DNA from: Trema orientale
Lineage: Eukaryota > Streptophyta > Magnoliopsida > Rosales > Cannabaceae
Assembly: GCA_002914845.1 (NCBI GenBank)
Contig: JXTC01000097.1
Location: 577,115-641,114, forward strand
Reading direction: 5' to 3'
Length of the DNA: 64,000 bases
Both the position numbers and the translations under genes were made by a program. Under the pieces are notes generated by a model. It was not told the DNA's origin. It made no database searches and saw only the letters and a program-made list of their open reading frames with translations. Positions 1 to 12,800 of the stretch are shown piece after piece. Position 1 is the first letter of the stretch; the number at the start of each line of letters is the position of its first letter.

Positions 1-1600
1 GTTTTTTTATTATTTATCTTTAGTGAGGGTATTTTAGTCTTTTTATTATCTGTTTGTTAGTCTATATAAACTCTTTTTCTGATGTATTTTCTAAGTGCTT
101 TAGCAATAAGAAACCCTAGTTGTTTATTTCTCTTCAATTCAATTCTTAAAGTTATCAAATAATACCTTGATATTAAAATTTTCTAAAAATTAATACTTTG
201 AACTGACTTTTTAACTAATTTTAATAACGAAAAAATTATAATATTCTCCATTAAAACTATATTAGTTCTTATTATTCTCCTTAATTTTGAGGATGTTATT
301 GTCTTTTATAAGTTAAAGTTATTCAAAAAGTCACCTTATAGTGTTAATTTTCAGAAATTCTTAATCTTATGGTATTATTCTGCAGTTAAATTTTAGGATT
401 TAAATTATAGAACACCCAAATCTCAGGATATTTTTTTCCAGTTTACCTTTTCTTATATCTATATTGTTGTTATTATTGCTTTATTTTAATTCTTCCACTA
501 GTATTTTTCATTATTGTCGTTGTAATTACTTTTTTTAACAACTTGCGCATATAATGGTTGAACTTCATCAGTCTCTTCTAGATAAATTATTGTGCAATTC
601 AAATCCCATACCAATAACTCATTTGTCGTAATTAAGCATATTATCCATCGATCAAATTGTATACATTAATCATCAATATTGAGTACATATATATGTATCT
701 TAATTTCATCGAGTTCACTGGCGAAGAGGCCTTTATGTCTCCGCCTTCTCCTTCATTTTTAACCTCTCTTAATTATTTCGAATCATAATTTACTTATCGA
801 GGAACAATAATTCCTCCATGCACAACCAGCTAATTATACTAATAATCTGTCAAAATCAACCAACTAGGCGCCTCAAATCTCAACCTCCGCTTACGCTTCT
901 CGAGATATTTCCTCCAACTAATGTAATAGATCATATCTATATATAACTATCTTATATATTTTAATGTAAGTTTACCAAAAGGCTATATTTTTCTTTTTCT
1001 TAACTTATAATGCATTTGGTTTAACAGAACCTTAAAATAGAATGATTTATATATATATATGGGAATATTGTTGTTTTATGATTTTGTTGTTGTTATTTGA
1101 TGCAAAGAAAACTACTTTAATTAAATTACAGACGACTACGAATTAATTTATATTATTTTATATATAAATATATACTATAACAAAAAAGTCTTTTCATGAC
1201 ACAAGGTGTCACTGCCAGAAATCCAAAGCCATAATTTTTAGTAAAATATTAATTTTATGAAATTCAGGAGAAATTAAGTATTAGATAATTTCGTTTTGGT
1301 CCTCAAATAATTATGAATTCCATAACTATTAAAACTCTTATTAGTTTTAAATTACTTAAGAAAAATATTCGATAAAGTTCAAGAAAATTTCCAGTTATCT
1401 CATTTGAATACTGATTGAGAAATCATAAATTTTTAGTAAATTGAGTTTAACTGAAAACTTTAGTCCAATATCTAAAATAATTTATACAAAATCATTTGTA
1501 GTATCAAGTTCTCAAATTCATAATAAAACCATCCTCATATATCCACTTACTAGATTTATCAATCTTGGTTAAATAATTGAACAAAGAAAGAAAATTAACA
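1..1600. other. AT-rich non-coding stretch
   Basis: No coding sequence is supported. The stretch is AT-rich with several short (TA)n tracts. It contains one copy of a repeat described separately at 205-455. The sequence aaaccctag near 111 resembles a single plant telomere unit but is not repeated. Confidence 0.6.
205..455 (+). repeat. Dispersed repeat R1, copy a
   Basis: About 230 bp that recurs in the same orientation at 5588-5820. Shared blocks include the stretches around 'attttcagaaattc', 'ttaattttgag' and 'aacacccaaat'. The family is not recognised; it is either a transposon fragment or part of a larger duplicated segment. Confidence 0.65.
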
Positions 1601-1639
1601 GAGTATAAACACCTACCAGAGAATAGGAGTAGGAATACA

Positions 1640-2560
1640 AGTACAAGTTACGTAGCTTGTTTGACCACCGAGATGACTACCTCAAATAGACTAACACCTG
1701 AAAGTAGGAGAAGTAAGGGGGTGAGCATTCACATGTTCAGCAGAAATTCAATTACCTTTTTGAATAGATACAATTTTACTAAACCTGTATGGTTAATACT
1801 TTTTCTAAAATCTATTTATAAACCAAGTTTATAAAACAATTAGTATTAAGAATAATTACATATTCAAAACTAAAACCAAAAACACATGATTGTACATATC
1901 ATACATTAACTAATATAAATGAGTGAGCACTCATCCTCCCATCACAGTCTTATAATACGCCTTACCAAAGGTACCCAGTATCCTGATACTACCCAGAAGT
2001 ACGTGTCACCCAAAAACCTGGGCAGGTTTTTGGGTACCCAGCATAATTGTACATATCATACGTCAACTAATGTAAACGAGTGAGCAGTCATCCTCCCATT
2101 GCAGTCTTGTAATACGCCTTACCTACCCAGTATCCTGATACTACCTAGAAGTACGTGTCACCCAAAAACCTGGATAGGGGCCTAGGTCTTTCACCTAGTA
2201 CTATAACAACTCGCCAACAATCTAAACTACCATGATGCAATAATGGAACTCAAGTGCGTGATCTTACGGTATGTACAACATGTAATAAGATATATAATAA
2301 CCACGCAAAATATTCACTAAATAACGCCTTAAAAATACCACTTAGTATTATTCTGGGATTTACTGTAACATGGGTAGCACACTGCTGTATTAACCCATAA
2401 TCATAATATTAAAAATATGTATAAAATTTCATACAGTCTAACCCCAGTCTAATCCAATGTGTTATCAATCATTGTAAAATTCACGATTTTTCATAAATCA
2501 ATTATAATGCAATTATAAATCAAAATAAGTATAAAACTAGATAATTGAACCCGTACCTCG
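1640..2560 (+). repeat. LTR-like dispersed repeat R2, copy a
   Basis: About 900 bp that recurs in inverted orientation at 57785-58560. Shared landmarks, in order, are the 'gttcagcagaaattcaatta' area near 1738, the 'gtacatatcat' area, the 'cagtatcctgatact' block, 'taggtctttcacctagta' near 2180, and 'ataattgaaccc' near 2542. Length, dispersed location and style suggest an LTR or non-autonomous LTR element. No terminal TG/CA boundary or primer-binding site could be assigned. Confidence 0.55.
1889..2176 (+). repeat. Tandem duplication inside R2 copy a (period about 157 bp)
   Basis: Two tandem units start at 1889 and 2046. Both run from 'attgtacatatcat' through 'cagtatcctgatactacc' to 'gtcacccaaaaacctgg'. 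The inverted partner copy near 58.2 kb has only one such unit, so the duplication is specific to this copy. Confidence 0.8.
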
Positions 2561-4501
2561 AGATGGTATTTATCAAGCTAACAATATTCGAAAAATCTCA
2601 CGTTGGTTACTTGGGTGCTCGAACGGTTGTTTTTAGGATCCCGGTAAGCTCATTTGAAAAAGTGACTTTTCCAATGGACCCTCAGATTGAAAAATAGAGA
2701 TCACCACTGAACTCAGGGTACCTAAAAATGCTAGGTTAGATATATAATTTGTTAAAAATGGGTCCTAGGACGGGACTCGGCTTGTGGCACGCAAAACGAC
2801 ATTATTCACGAGCCTCGGAATTTGTGTCACTTCGAAACGTATCGATATTATATATCAAAATCCGTTTCTCAACCTCATTGAATCCAAATTTGAAGTTTGA
2901 ATTCCGTTTCGAGATCCCGAGCCTTAAACGGGACTTAAATCTGAGAATTACAAAAATGTCTCTTTTTGGAATTAATTTTAAAAACATCCACTTTTTCTAA
3001 AGTATTTACCAAATATCATCTCTGCTGAATATTTACAAAAATACTATTTTTCTGAAAATATTTCAGTAAGTATCATTATCACAGAACTATTTAGGAAAAT
3101 ATCATTTTTGAAAATATTTGAAAAATTATCAACTTTGCTAATCATTTATAAAAATGTCATTTTTCCATAAATGTTTCAGAAAATAATACTTTTCTAATCT
3201 CATCCCAAGGCCCAATCTCAATAGTAACAGACTTTCAACCCAACACTGTTTTAGTTTGCAAGAATACTACTTTTTGTTCTGAATTAGAAAAATACCAAAT
3301 TTTCAATTCAAAAATTAACATGCTTTCGGATATCATTTTAACGCCTACCAACTGTAATTACTCATGATTTTAGCTCTTCTTTCACCTCATATAATTATCT
3401 CAGGTAAAATAATTACCTAATGACATAATTATAAAAAAATAACTTTTTAAAAATATTAAAAAAACGACTGAAACTATCGAAATCTTATCGGCGGCGAGAT
3501 GACGGCCGATACCAGTTGGAAAAGGACGGAGACGACGAGAAGAATCCAACCGTGTCGTCGGTGTCGTGAAACTACGTCGGACGAAGCCCCAACGAGCGAA
3601 AAATCGTCGCGGTGGCAGAGAAGATGGCGTACTGGCAGGACTTGGCTCATGGCTTCGTCGGCGACCAGAGAAGATGGTATACTGGTGCATCTGGTGATCA
3701 GAGCTATGGTGTGCCGGCAGGGAGACTTTGAAGTTTCGATCCTCTCTCTATCAGGGACCTCTCTTGAAGAAGATGTTAAATGCCAGAGATTTAAAGGCAA
3801 TTTTGGAAACTGTAGTGCCACGTGTCAGTTTATGGTTAATTGGGCACTGTTTATCATAATTGCACTTTTGCCCAAAATTCAGAAGATTCTTTCATTTTAT
3901 GCCCTCATTTATTTACTTTTTAGTCCCTGATTTCCAATTTCTTTTCACTTTAATCCAAGTGTATCTAGACCTTATTTTATCCAGGTTCAACTCAGATACT
4001 TTAACTTAAAATATTCTAGATATTTTAATTAAATAGTCAGAAAAATCAAAATTACTAAAATACTATTACCTTGAAAATTACTCTTTTGCCCTTTAAATAA
4101 ACCGGATTTTACAGAAGGTTTATGACATTTGTGTCTTAAATGTTTTCGTAAAATGAAATATGTACAACAACATTTTTTCATCAAATGTCATTAAAAAACT
4201 TGATAAGCGCGCAAGATTTAATGACATTTGGGGGCAAAATGTTGTAAAACTAATTTTTAACTACATAAAAATAATGTTATTAAAAATTTATACATAATAA
4301 TGCATTTAAGATGTCATTGAAAAATCATTAATTAAATAAAGATAAAATGAATTAAATTTTTATTATCCATATAACGAATTATGATGAGAAATTTTTATCA
4401 AAACAAAATCATTAAATTTAAGAGCATAAACGTAATAATTATCCAAAAAGAAATAAAGAGAGAATAATATTAAATGAAAGAACGGAAAAAGATAAAAATA
4501 A

Positions 4502-4532
<31 letters not shown>

Positions 4533-6069
4533 GGAGATTGATGTTATGATGCTTTTGTTGGAGTTTGTTAGAAAATAAACAAAACTTTAGATGGGTAGAT
4601 TTGGATAAAAAGATCTGAGAGAGATATATGCATAGGATTTGCTGAAATTAAAATAATAAATATAGAAAGAAGAGAGTCGGAGAGAGTTCAGATGAGAGGA
4701 GGAACAAAGAGATATAATATTGTCTTTAGGATTTGTATCCTCCAAAAACGTATCATTACAAGTGTTTAGGCATGTATATATATATGGATATATAAGATAA
4801 CCAGATAAGCTGAGAAGTTTAACTGCCTTTTAGAAAATAACTCTGTGGCAAGATTGTAGACAGCTCATGGTTGAGAGTCTTTTTGATGCTTGACAAGTGT
4901 CCAAGTTGCTAAGTGGCAAAGCTTTTTTCCTCACTTCAGTGTTAACACCTCATGCTTGATAATAGAGTCTAATAGGATCTTGACACATCATCTTTGTTTT
5001 TCCTTTTTTTTTTAAGGCTAAAGTTAATTTCTAATAACTATAGTAATACCCCAAAACAAACATTTAGCTATTAAATTTGAAAAAAGTGTCTATTTAGAAG
5101 AGGGTCAGTGATAGAAAAGAGATATGCATATTAGATCATCTATGTGTTAGCCCACACAATATAATAAAGAATAAACAAATAACTGGAATTTGATATAAAT
5201 AAATAAATAAAAAATTTCATACAATAGAATCAAATTAATTAGTTTAAGAAATAAACCAATATTCTTAAGCGGTAGTCAGAGTTTGGTGAGGATAATGGAA
5301 TCGAGGCTCGTGTTACACACAATATCCTTAAAACAGATTCACCTCTCATAGGTGGAGTTTAAGGTGGAACATCGTCTGTCTCCCATGATATAACAGTTAT
5401 AGAGCAGCTGACTAGCACCTCATCATTACTCGGTCGAATTGAGCTTGTCTAAAGACTATCACCAAAGACTAAGAACTTGACCACACAAATGGAAGAACTA
5501 AGACTAAGACTCAACTACTAACTAACTACACTAGATAACTGCCACAGAGAGAATTTAGAAGGAAAGAGAACTTAGAATGTTTTNATTTTTTGACCAATTT
5601 TAGGAACGAAAAAATAATAATATCCTCAATTAAAACTAGATTAATCCATATTATTCATCTTAATTTTGAGAATATTATTGTATTTTATCAGTTAAAAATT
5701 AACACAGGGTATTAATTTTCAGAAATTCGTAATTTGAGGGTATTATTTTACGGAATCTAAACTTCAGGGTTTAAATTACTAAACATCCAAATATGAGGGT
5801 ATTTTTTTATAATTATCCCTTATTATATTTATATATATATTAATATAGTTGCACGAAAAAATGGCGGCAAAGCGCGCATAATCAATTCATGTTTTAAATC
5901 CTCATATTCTCAATCGATTTTCTCATTTGAGATGGTATGGTCAAAAAAAGGGAATAATAAGCGGCAACGATTATTTATTCAGATATTAACACATGATATA
6001 TAAAACTTGCGGTGCAGAACTAATTAAAACCGCATCAATTACATTTAGGAGCAGACGAAAGTAAAGTAT
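2561..6069. other. Non-coding repeat-rich stretch
   Basis: No convincing gene. The open frame at 3499-3930 is rich in Arg, Thr and Ser, has no recognisable domain, and competes with other open frames over the same GC-richer patch (about 3480-3760). At 4110-4340 several copies of a 'aatgacattt' motif appear in both orientations and resemble the subterminal repeats of the CACTA-type end at 6070. Short (TA)n tracts lie near 4508 and 4773. Confidence 0.5.
5588..5820 (+). repeat. Dispersed repeat R1, copy b
   Basis: Second copy of the repeat at 205-455, in direct orientation, about 5.4 kb away. A single undetermined base at 5584 lies at its edge. Confidence 0.65.
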
Positions 6070-6300
6070 CACTACAACAAATAAGTCCTTCAGTGACATT
6101 TAAAATGAGTCATGAATACATTTTAATGACATTTTTTGAAATGTCATTGAATGGGTGGTGGAAAGTCTTAACATTTTACAACATTTTCCTTATGTCATCA
6201 CTAGTGTTGTTGATTGTTTTTTCACGACTAAAAATAATTGTTTTGAAAATTTTTAATATCATTCTAAACATTTTATTAAATAATAAACTGGAAATTTTTA
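6070..6300 (+). mobile_element. CACTA-type terminal region (fragment)
   Basis: Begins with CACTACAACAA, the classic terminal start of plant CACTA (En/Spm-like) DNA transposons. It is followed by repeated 'tgacattt' and 'aatgtcatt' subterminal motifs. No matching opposite end or transposase was found, so this looks like a fragment or a non-autonomous copy. Confidence 0.5.
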
Positions 6301-6389
6301 AAAGAATATGATTTAGTTCTATGTTACTCTTTTATTTATGTTTTATCATTTTATAATTTTTTCTTGATAATTAATTATATGAAAGCATT

Positions 6390-6566
6390 TTATCATGTCC
6401 GAAAAGTTGATCATTCTTGGTTATAATAAATTATATGAAAAGACGTGCATTATTAATGTTATTTCTCTCACTTATTTTTTATAATAAAAAAATATGCATG
6501 ATAAATTTTCATTGACCAAATTGATAGTTAAAAAAAAAATACTTACTGAATTAGTGCCCATTATAT
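6390..6566 (-). mobile_element. MITE family M1, degenerate copy
   Basis: On the minus strand this matches the MITE at 34464-34700. It shares the terminal 'cagtaagtattttttttt' area (near 6531-6560), 'gtcaatgaaaattt' and 'gagagaaataacattaat'. It is truncated or diverged at its low-coordinate end. Confidence 0.55.
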
Positions 6567-6599
6567 ATATAATCATCTAAAAGGCTACATATATATGAT

Positions 6600-7879
6600 C
6601 TAATATCTACCTTAATATTTATTAAGATACAATGTGCGATTAATTACTTGCTGTTAAAATGGAGAGTATATGATACAAGTCACGTTCTCTTTCTCTACCA
6701 TGATATGGTACAAGTACGACGACGTACTTTATAATTCACTAAGAAAATGACATGTACTAACTATTGGTGCCTGAATTTTCCTCAACCATAACGAAGAGAT
6801 CATCGAACGAGTGAAAAAGTGTACGTGCAAGATAAAATTGAAAACTTTTTGCAAGTACCTATTGAAGGCTATACGATTGGGTCAAAAAAGGTGAACTTTT
6901 CAATGCGACTGTTGACTTGAGCAAAAAGGCGAAACTAATTAAATGTTGCCTCTGAAAATTTTGGAACTCAGTTGCTGACTTTGGAGCTCACTAAAATGAT
7001 ATTTTTTAAATTATTAATTTTAAAATATATTCTGTTATTTTCTTTTTAAAATACTGTATTATATCCGACTTAAAACTAATAATAAATATATTTATTATTT
7101 TATTAAAAAAAAGTTGAATAATATACTACTTAAAATTAATAATTTTATGTATTGCCCGCAAGTTTAATTTGGTTGGTCAATAGCAATTAACTATAATATT
7201 ACCTAATCACACTATTTTTCTTAATTTCAACCCATGATATTTTTGTGTCATAAAAATGACCATATTTTTTTGTGGGACACATTTTAAAGTAGTCCTTTTT
7301 TTCCCATTTATGTAACTATGTTTGTTTGACGTGTAAAACTTACTACTTATCTGGTAAAAAAGAAATAAACAAACATGTAAACAAAAAATAATATTTTTAT
7401 ATATTATATTCTAATGCAGATACAAATTTTCAAAAAAAATTTAGGTTGAATGAAAAAAAAAAATGTCCACTAGTTTTTTTTTTTCTCCGGCGGTCCTAGC
7501 TAGTTCGAGTAATAGACTTGAGAACTCAGGGTTAAAAACTTCTTAAATTTCGCGATATTGTCAACCAAATTGAAATTTATCACGAACCAAAGAGAGAAAT
7601 GAATATTGGGGGAAAAAAAAAAACCAAAAAAAAAAAGCCGCTAACAAATAAGCAAAATAACATACATGAGAAACGGCTACGAAAATAAATCTCGATTCTT
7701 TATTTTCATCTCATATAATAATTAATAGTACAACCATTGTTTCAAATTAATTCATAAAATATAGATCCACGTATTTAATACACTTATTGTTCAAAAAGAC
7801 TCTAATTGGTACATGTACGAAGTACGTCATGTTGCTTCAATCCAAGCTTATTCAAGTGGCCACGTACGTTACCATATGC
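6600..7879. other. Non-coding, downstream flank of extensin 1
   Basis: No gene seen. The last 200 bp should hold the 3' untranslated region and polyadenylation signals of the minus-strand extensin 1. Homopolymer A and T runs are frequent. Confidence 0.5.
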
Positions 7880-9058
7880 TTAGTATTTAGGAGGTGGAGG
7901 TGAATTGTACGAGTATGATGGTGGCGGGGGCGATTTGTAGTAATACTTAGGAGGTGGTGGAGACTTGATTGGAGGAGGAGGTGACTTGTAGATATAAGGA
8001 GGCGGCGGTGATGGAGATGGCGGAGGTGAAGACTTGTAAACATAAGGAGGTGGTGGTGAATGGGTCGGTGGTGGAGGAGATTTGTATACATAAGGAGGCG
8101 GAGGTGAGAGTGATGGAGGAGGAGGTGACTTATAGACATAAGGAGGTGGCGGTGATGGAGATGGTGGTGGTGGAGACTTGTAAATATAGGGAGGTGGTGG
8201 TGAAGGTGATGGTGGAGGAGGTGATTTGTATATATAAGGAGGTGGTGGTGAGGGTGATGGAGGAGGTGGTGACTTATAGACATAGGGAGGTGGCGGCGAT
8301 GGAGATGGTGGTGGTGGAGACTTGTAAACATAGGGAGGTGGTGGTGAAGGTGATGGTGGAGGAGGTGATTTGTATATATAGGGAGGTGGTGGTGATGGAG
8401 ATGGTGGAGGTGGAGACTTATAGATATATGGCGGTGGCGGTGAAGGAGATGGCGGGGGTGGAGATTTGTAAATATAAGGGGGAGGAGGTGAAGGAGATGG
8501 TGGAGGGGGAGATTTATAAATATATGGTGGAGGTGGGGATGGTGAAGGAGGTGGTGGTGATTTATAGACATAAGGAGGTGGAGGCGATGGAGATGGTGGA
8601 GGTGGAGATTTATACACATATGTAGGAGGAGGTGAAGGAGATGGTGGTGGGGGTGATTTATAGATGTATGGAGGTGGTGGTGATGGAGATGGTGGAGGCG
8701 GGGACTTGTATATGTAGGGAGGTGGTGGGGATGGAGATGGTGGAGGCGGAGATTTGTAGACATAAGGAGGGGGTGGTGATGGAGATGGTGGTGGCGGAGA
8801 TTTGTAAACATAAGGAGGTGGAGGTGAAATAGATGGTGGCGGCGGGGACTTATAATGGTAGGGAGGACGCCAAACATATTTTGGTGGTGGAGGAGAATTG
8901 TAATGGTATGGAGGATAAGATACTTGCTTTGGCGGTGGTGGAGAAGCATAAACATAAGGCTTATAAGGATAATCAGCAACTACACTAGTGGCTATAAGGC
9001 AAAATGCCATGGCGTAAACCAGTTGAGGCCAGTGCCTCAGCTGTCCCGAGCCTCCCAT
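7880..9058 (-). CDS. Extensin 1 (SPPPP/Tyr-X-Tyr cell-wall hydroxyproline-rich glycoprotein)
   Basis: A 392-residue secreted structural glycoprotein of the primary cell wall. The ATG at 9058 opens an N-terminus with a hydrophobic core (LVYAMAFCLIATSVVA), read as a signal peptide cleaved before DYPYKPYVYA near residue 28. The mature protein is about 18 copies of a 16-residue unit, Y(V/I)YKSPPPPSPSPPPP, ending in SPPPPKY. In this family SPPPP prolines are hydroxylated and arabinosylated, and Tyr-X-Tyr motifs form isodityrosine cross-links via wall peroxidases. No introns or frame breaks are seen. A TATA box lies 93 bp upstream. Extensins 2 and 3 are paralogues on the same strand. The family call is certain; the exact gene identity is not. 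Confidence 0.97.
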   Translation of the reverse strand: MGGSGQLRHWPQLVYAMAFCLIATSVVADYPYKPYVYASPPPPKQVSYPPYHYNSPPPPKYVWRPPYHYKSPPPPSISPPPPYVYKSPPPPSPSPPPPYVYKSPPPPSPSPPPPYIYKSPPPPSPSPPPPYIYKSPPPPSPSPPPTYVYKSPPPPSPSPPPPYVYKSPPPPSPSPPPPYIYKSPPPPSPSPPPPYIYKSPPPPSPSPPPPYIYKSPPPPSPSPPPPYIYKSPPPPSPSPPPPYVYKSPPPPSPSPPPPYVYKSPPPPSPSPPPPYIYKSPPPPSPSPPPPYIYKSPPPPSPSPPPPYVYKSPPPPSLSPPPPYVYKSPPPPTHSPPPPYVYKSSPPPSPSPPPPYIYKSPPPPIKSPPPPKYYYKSPPPPSYSYNSPPPPKY

Positions 9059-9150
9059 ATCCGGCAATCTCAACTCTTATCGCCAGAAATTTGTGTTTCT
9101 ACTCAATACTGTGTAGCGAATTGCAATATGGTAAAGGTGAGAGGAAGCCC

Positions 9151-9158
9151 TTTATATA
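9151..9158 (-). promoter_or_regulatory. TATA box of extensin 1
   Basis: TATATAAA on the minus strand, 93 bp upstream of the ATG. The equivalent box is 90 and 91 bp upstream in extensins 2 and 3. Confidence 0.8.
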
Positions 9159-9212
9159 GTACTGATCTCCCTAATCATTAATTTCAAGTAGGACATCTTA
9201 ATTTGTTTATTC

Positions 9213-9435
9213 AACAAAACAGGCTGGACTTATTGCTTAGAGAATATTATTAAAAAATGTCAATCTGACTCTATCTTCTTTGTTAATAATTTTAAAGTCT
9301 ACGGTTGATCTAAATAAATTTCCTAATATTTTTTTTTCTCTACTTGTTATTGTGCTTTCCCACTATACATCGCTGAATCTTGTTCCTACTTGACGAAGGC
9401 CACGAGCGAGTCAAGATGTCTTAGTAGGTAAGGTG
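9213..9435 (-). promoter_or_regulatory. Conserved upstream blocks of extensin 1
   Basis: Two blocks are conserved among all three extensin promoters: 'aacaaaacaggctggac' (plus-strand text, 9213-9229) and 'gacgaaggccacgagc' with following bases (about 9392-9435). The sequence between them is looser. Conservation after duplication suggests regulatory function, but recent duplication alone could also explain part of it. Confidence 0.55.
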
Positions 9436-12400
9436 CTGTATTGTTGCATAGTTCAATTTCAAAGCGTGTTTTTAGTAAAAGCTAGCTGTTGCGGATATAT
9501 ATTATATATATGGATATATTATAATTTCTTCTTGATCTTAGTTATCTTTTCTTTTTTTTTTCTTTTTTTGTTAGGCATAAAGAATTGAATACCGATCGAG
9601 TAATCGAAAAATTTAAAAGTCAAATATGCAAGCTTGTTTTGTAGCAATTGCATTCCAACAAGTTAATTAATATATATCGCTTTATATCACTGTCCGAATA
9701 GCTGGTAGAAATTTATCGAATGCGGCTTGTTTCCAGAATTATTCTGAAAATTCTAATGACTGTATATAATTCACACTTAATAATTATGTGCAAATGTCTA
9801 TACTATTTCGTTTTAAAGTTGGTCTTAGTTGAAGATTGTTAATGCAGGTTAGATATAACATATTCTCGAGCCCTTTATTATATATATGCCATATTAATTG
9901 TACGGGTGTTTTCAATATATATATATGATGATGACGGCGACTTGTGTATGCTTAATTATATATGGGCTAGCTGGGTGTTTCTACTTCTCTATAAAAAAAA
10001 TAATAAATAAATAAATAAACACTAGGTGTTTCTACTTCTAGTAATCTTATTAAAAGACACCACTAATATTTACTTTTAAAAAAATGGTGTTCTTTCCTTC
10101 ATTGTATGGCTAAAATTTAATTGTCGGTGGATGCAATTAGGTGTGAACACTGTTGTTTGAATATAAAATATGTTATTTGTAGAAGTTTTGATGACACACT
10201 CTATACAATGTGGCAACCATATTGAGATAGCAAGCCATAAAAGTTGAGCTTTTCATGTAGTTTGAAAGGTTTATGTGGAATAAGTTAACTTTTCTATCAA
10301 TATTTGCAATTTGCAATTTTCCATTTTCTTTGTGATATGAACTAGTCATATTGACTCATCTTATATATTCAATAATATTCTAGATATATTAGGTAATTTG
10401 GCGATATTTTCAAAGCGTTTATTGAAATCTTTTTTGTTTCTCTCTGTTTTTTTAATTCCCCCCTAATTGAAATTCTCGTTAATTCAAGACTATAGCAATT
10501 TACAGGAACAAAATAGTACACAGTCTTTTCTTCCTTTAACGGAAAAAAAAAAAATAGTTGCATAACCTTGAGTGCATGCTTGGATATCCTTGTATACGTA
10601 GCTTCAACAAACTCATCTCTCTTTCTTATACACGTACTTCGCGGTTCTACACTGCAGTTTAATAGTATAACATTTAAACAAAAGTAAAAACATATATAGA
10701 CGTGTATCATATATTTATCTGTGGGCTCAATATACTTTCTAAAAGTGAAACTTTCTTATTAGTAATAAACGCAGTTACTATATCTATATTCTTTCATCAT
10801 CCAAATTAAAGACCAAGTTGAAAATCAGGTAACAATGTTAATTGTACAGACTCCCAGTTGTATATATTGGACCTAAAACTGGAAATTAACTTTAGAAGAA
10901 ATGGAAATTAATTAAAATTAAAAAAGAATATATGGACAAAATGGAAGCTAAAATTGAACTAAATTAATGGTATTTGATCGTACTAAAGAGACAGACAAGC
11001 TGGGAGTAAATTAGCCACAAATTATTTGAAATGGTGATGAATCTTCTAGTTAAGTGATCATAAACTTTTTCAGAGATAGCTAAGAATATTATTGGAGTCA
11101 TTAAGGACTAGCTAATAATTATAGGTTCCTAATTGACCAAAAAAGAGAGAAGCATTAGTGAAAATATTATAAAAGGTACGAACATAATTATGTTTCCGCT
11201 CACCAACATAAATTGATTGGTTAATTTAGTGACTAAGCTTGATTTGGCTGCAGTAATAATTATAAAAGCCCAGGCGAATATATATTACACTTGTCACTTA
11301 TTAATACACTTCAAGTTATCAAATATATAATTAGCTAGGTACCTAGTGCTTATGATTTCCAGAATAATCATGTAATTAAATCGGATTAATTAGTTGGCTC
11401 ATTATAGGCCGCGAACAGGTCTGAAGCCTAGCTAGCTAACTAGATGAAGACCTGTTCAATTTCAAGCTTTGTCATGGTACGGAAGGTACTCCCATGATAT
11501 AATAAAACTTTTTATTATATTGTGGTATAGCCCAAGAAAAGAAAAAAACGCGTTATTGCAATTTAAATTTTTAAACATGCAAACAAATTAATTAACGTGC
11601 CCAGGACTCCAGGCCAGTTAATTTTCTTCAACGAATATGTGTGAGAGAATTAATTAAGAATAGAATAAAATATGGTCGAAGTGGAACAAAAGGTTGGAAA
11701 GTAGACTTAAATAGTCATATATACATATATGCTTAGTTTGCTCCATTTGGTGGTTACATATGTACGTCTGTTTCTGTCTATCTTGGACTTGTTCCCACTT
11801 TGGAAAGCGCCGACTGTCTTTATCTAAAAGCCAATAATGGGTCACAATTTCGAGTTTACCGAAGAAAATAGCTTTATGTCTTAAACTTTTCAGTAACTGT
11901 ATATTACGTGCATGTGTCCAACTCTGGCGATGGAAAAAAAAATTAAAATAATGCATCACTATGAAATTAAAGCTGGTATGATAATTAATGAGGTCATGAT
12001 ATGTATATATATATATATCGCTGCCAAATTTGACATTTTCATGCTAACTTAAACTTAGTCGGCCCTATATATATAATTCTAATATCAACTAGTATAAAAA
12101 TTTAGTGATCTAATTGCTTCTGGTTCATGTAAGTTATGTAATAATTCTCGATACATTCGACGTCCAAGATAGCCAAGAGAGTATTTTTTTGAACTTTCAC
12201 CGTCGTCGTTTATATATAGAGATAGCGTATCCATAATTATCATGTCGTATGTATACGGGAAATTGTATATATTATTAAGGACATGTGACTTTTTTATCTT
12301 GCATAAAAAGCATAACGCTTATTTAATTAGTAAATCAATATCAGTTACCGTTCTCTCTCTTTATATACACAACTATTGATAATTGTCAAACCAAGGCAGG

Positions 12401-12800
12401 TCGATCCGATAAGAGAATTTAATCGATTAAAATAAAACACTTCTTAATAATTAGTTTTGCAATATATATATATATATATATATTATATTCACGCGGTACA
12501 CCCAACTGATCATTATTTTAGTCGCGTCAAAGATTGGCATGAAAGCACTAATTTTCTAACGTAGTCTCTTATAATGATATAATATCATATATTTGTTAGT
12601 ATCTAACAACGTCATTTATTGAAGAAACGTAAAAATAATAATTAATATTTTTCTTCTCCGATCCAGTAATCATAATGACCTATCATTTAAAAATACACTA
12701 ATATTCGAGTTATGAACTAAGATAGAAAAATGTCAAAAGATTTGGCTTTTTCGTAATATTCTATTTCCCTTTAATATTGATTAAAAAAGTAGGACTCATA
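9436..12800. other. Upstream flank of extensin 1, left unit of a segmental duplication
   Basis: No gene seen. Parts align with the DNA upstream of extensin 2: about 10035-10150 with 20365-20450, and about 11330-12085 with 21930-22520. Shared landmarks include 'aaaaacgcg(t/c)tattgcag' near 11547 and 22083, and 'cttagtcggc' near 12054 and 22501. The part at about 9590-9730 instead matches DNA upstream of extensin 3 (63600-63750). Confidence 0.6.

Noticed and set aside
105..125. Telomere-like AAACCCTA
   Set aside because: A single unit, not an array.
3499..3930. 143-residue Arg/Thr-rich frame
   Set aside because: No domain, overlapping frames open on the other strand, within a repeat-rich region.
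7969..8832. Open frames antisense to extensin 1 rich in Met, Val and Glu
   Set aside because: Shadow of the proline-repeat codons. The same occurs antisense to extensins 2 and 3, at 18765-19696 and 61240-62661.
7852..8979. Long His/Leu-rich frame on the extensin strand
   Set aside because: Frame shift of the CCA-rich repeats. The SPPPP frame has a signal peptide and the known family pattern.
7880..9058. Regular 48-nt repeats as a possible CRISPR array
   Set aside because: They are coding, without unique spacers, in a plant nuclear genome.
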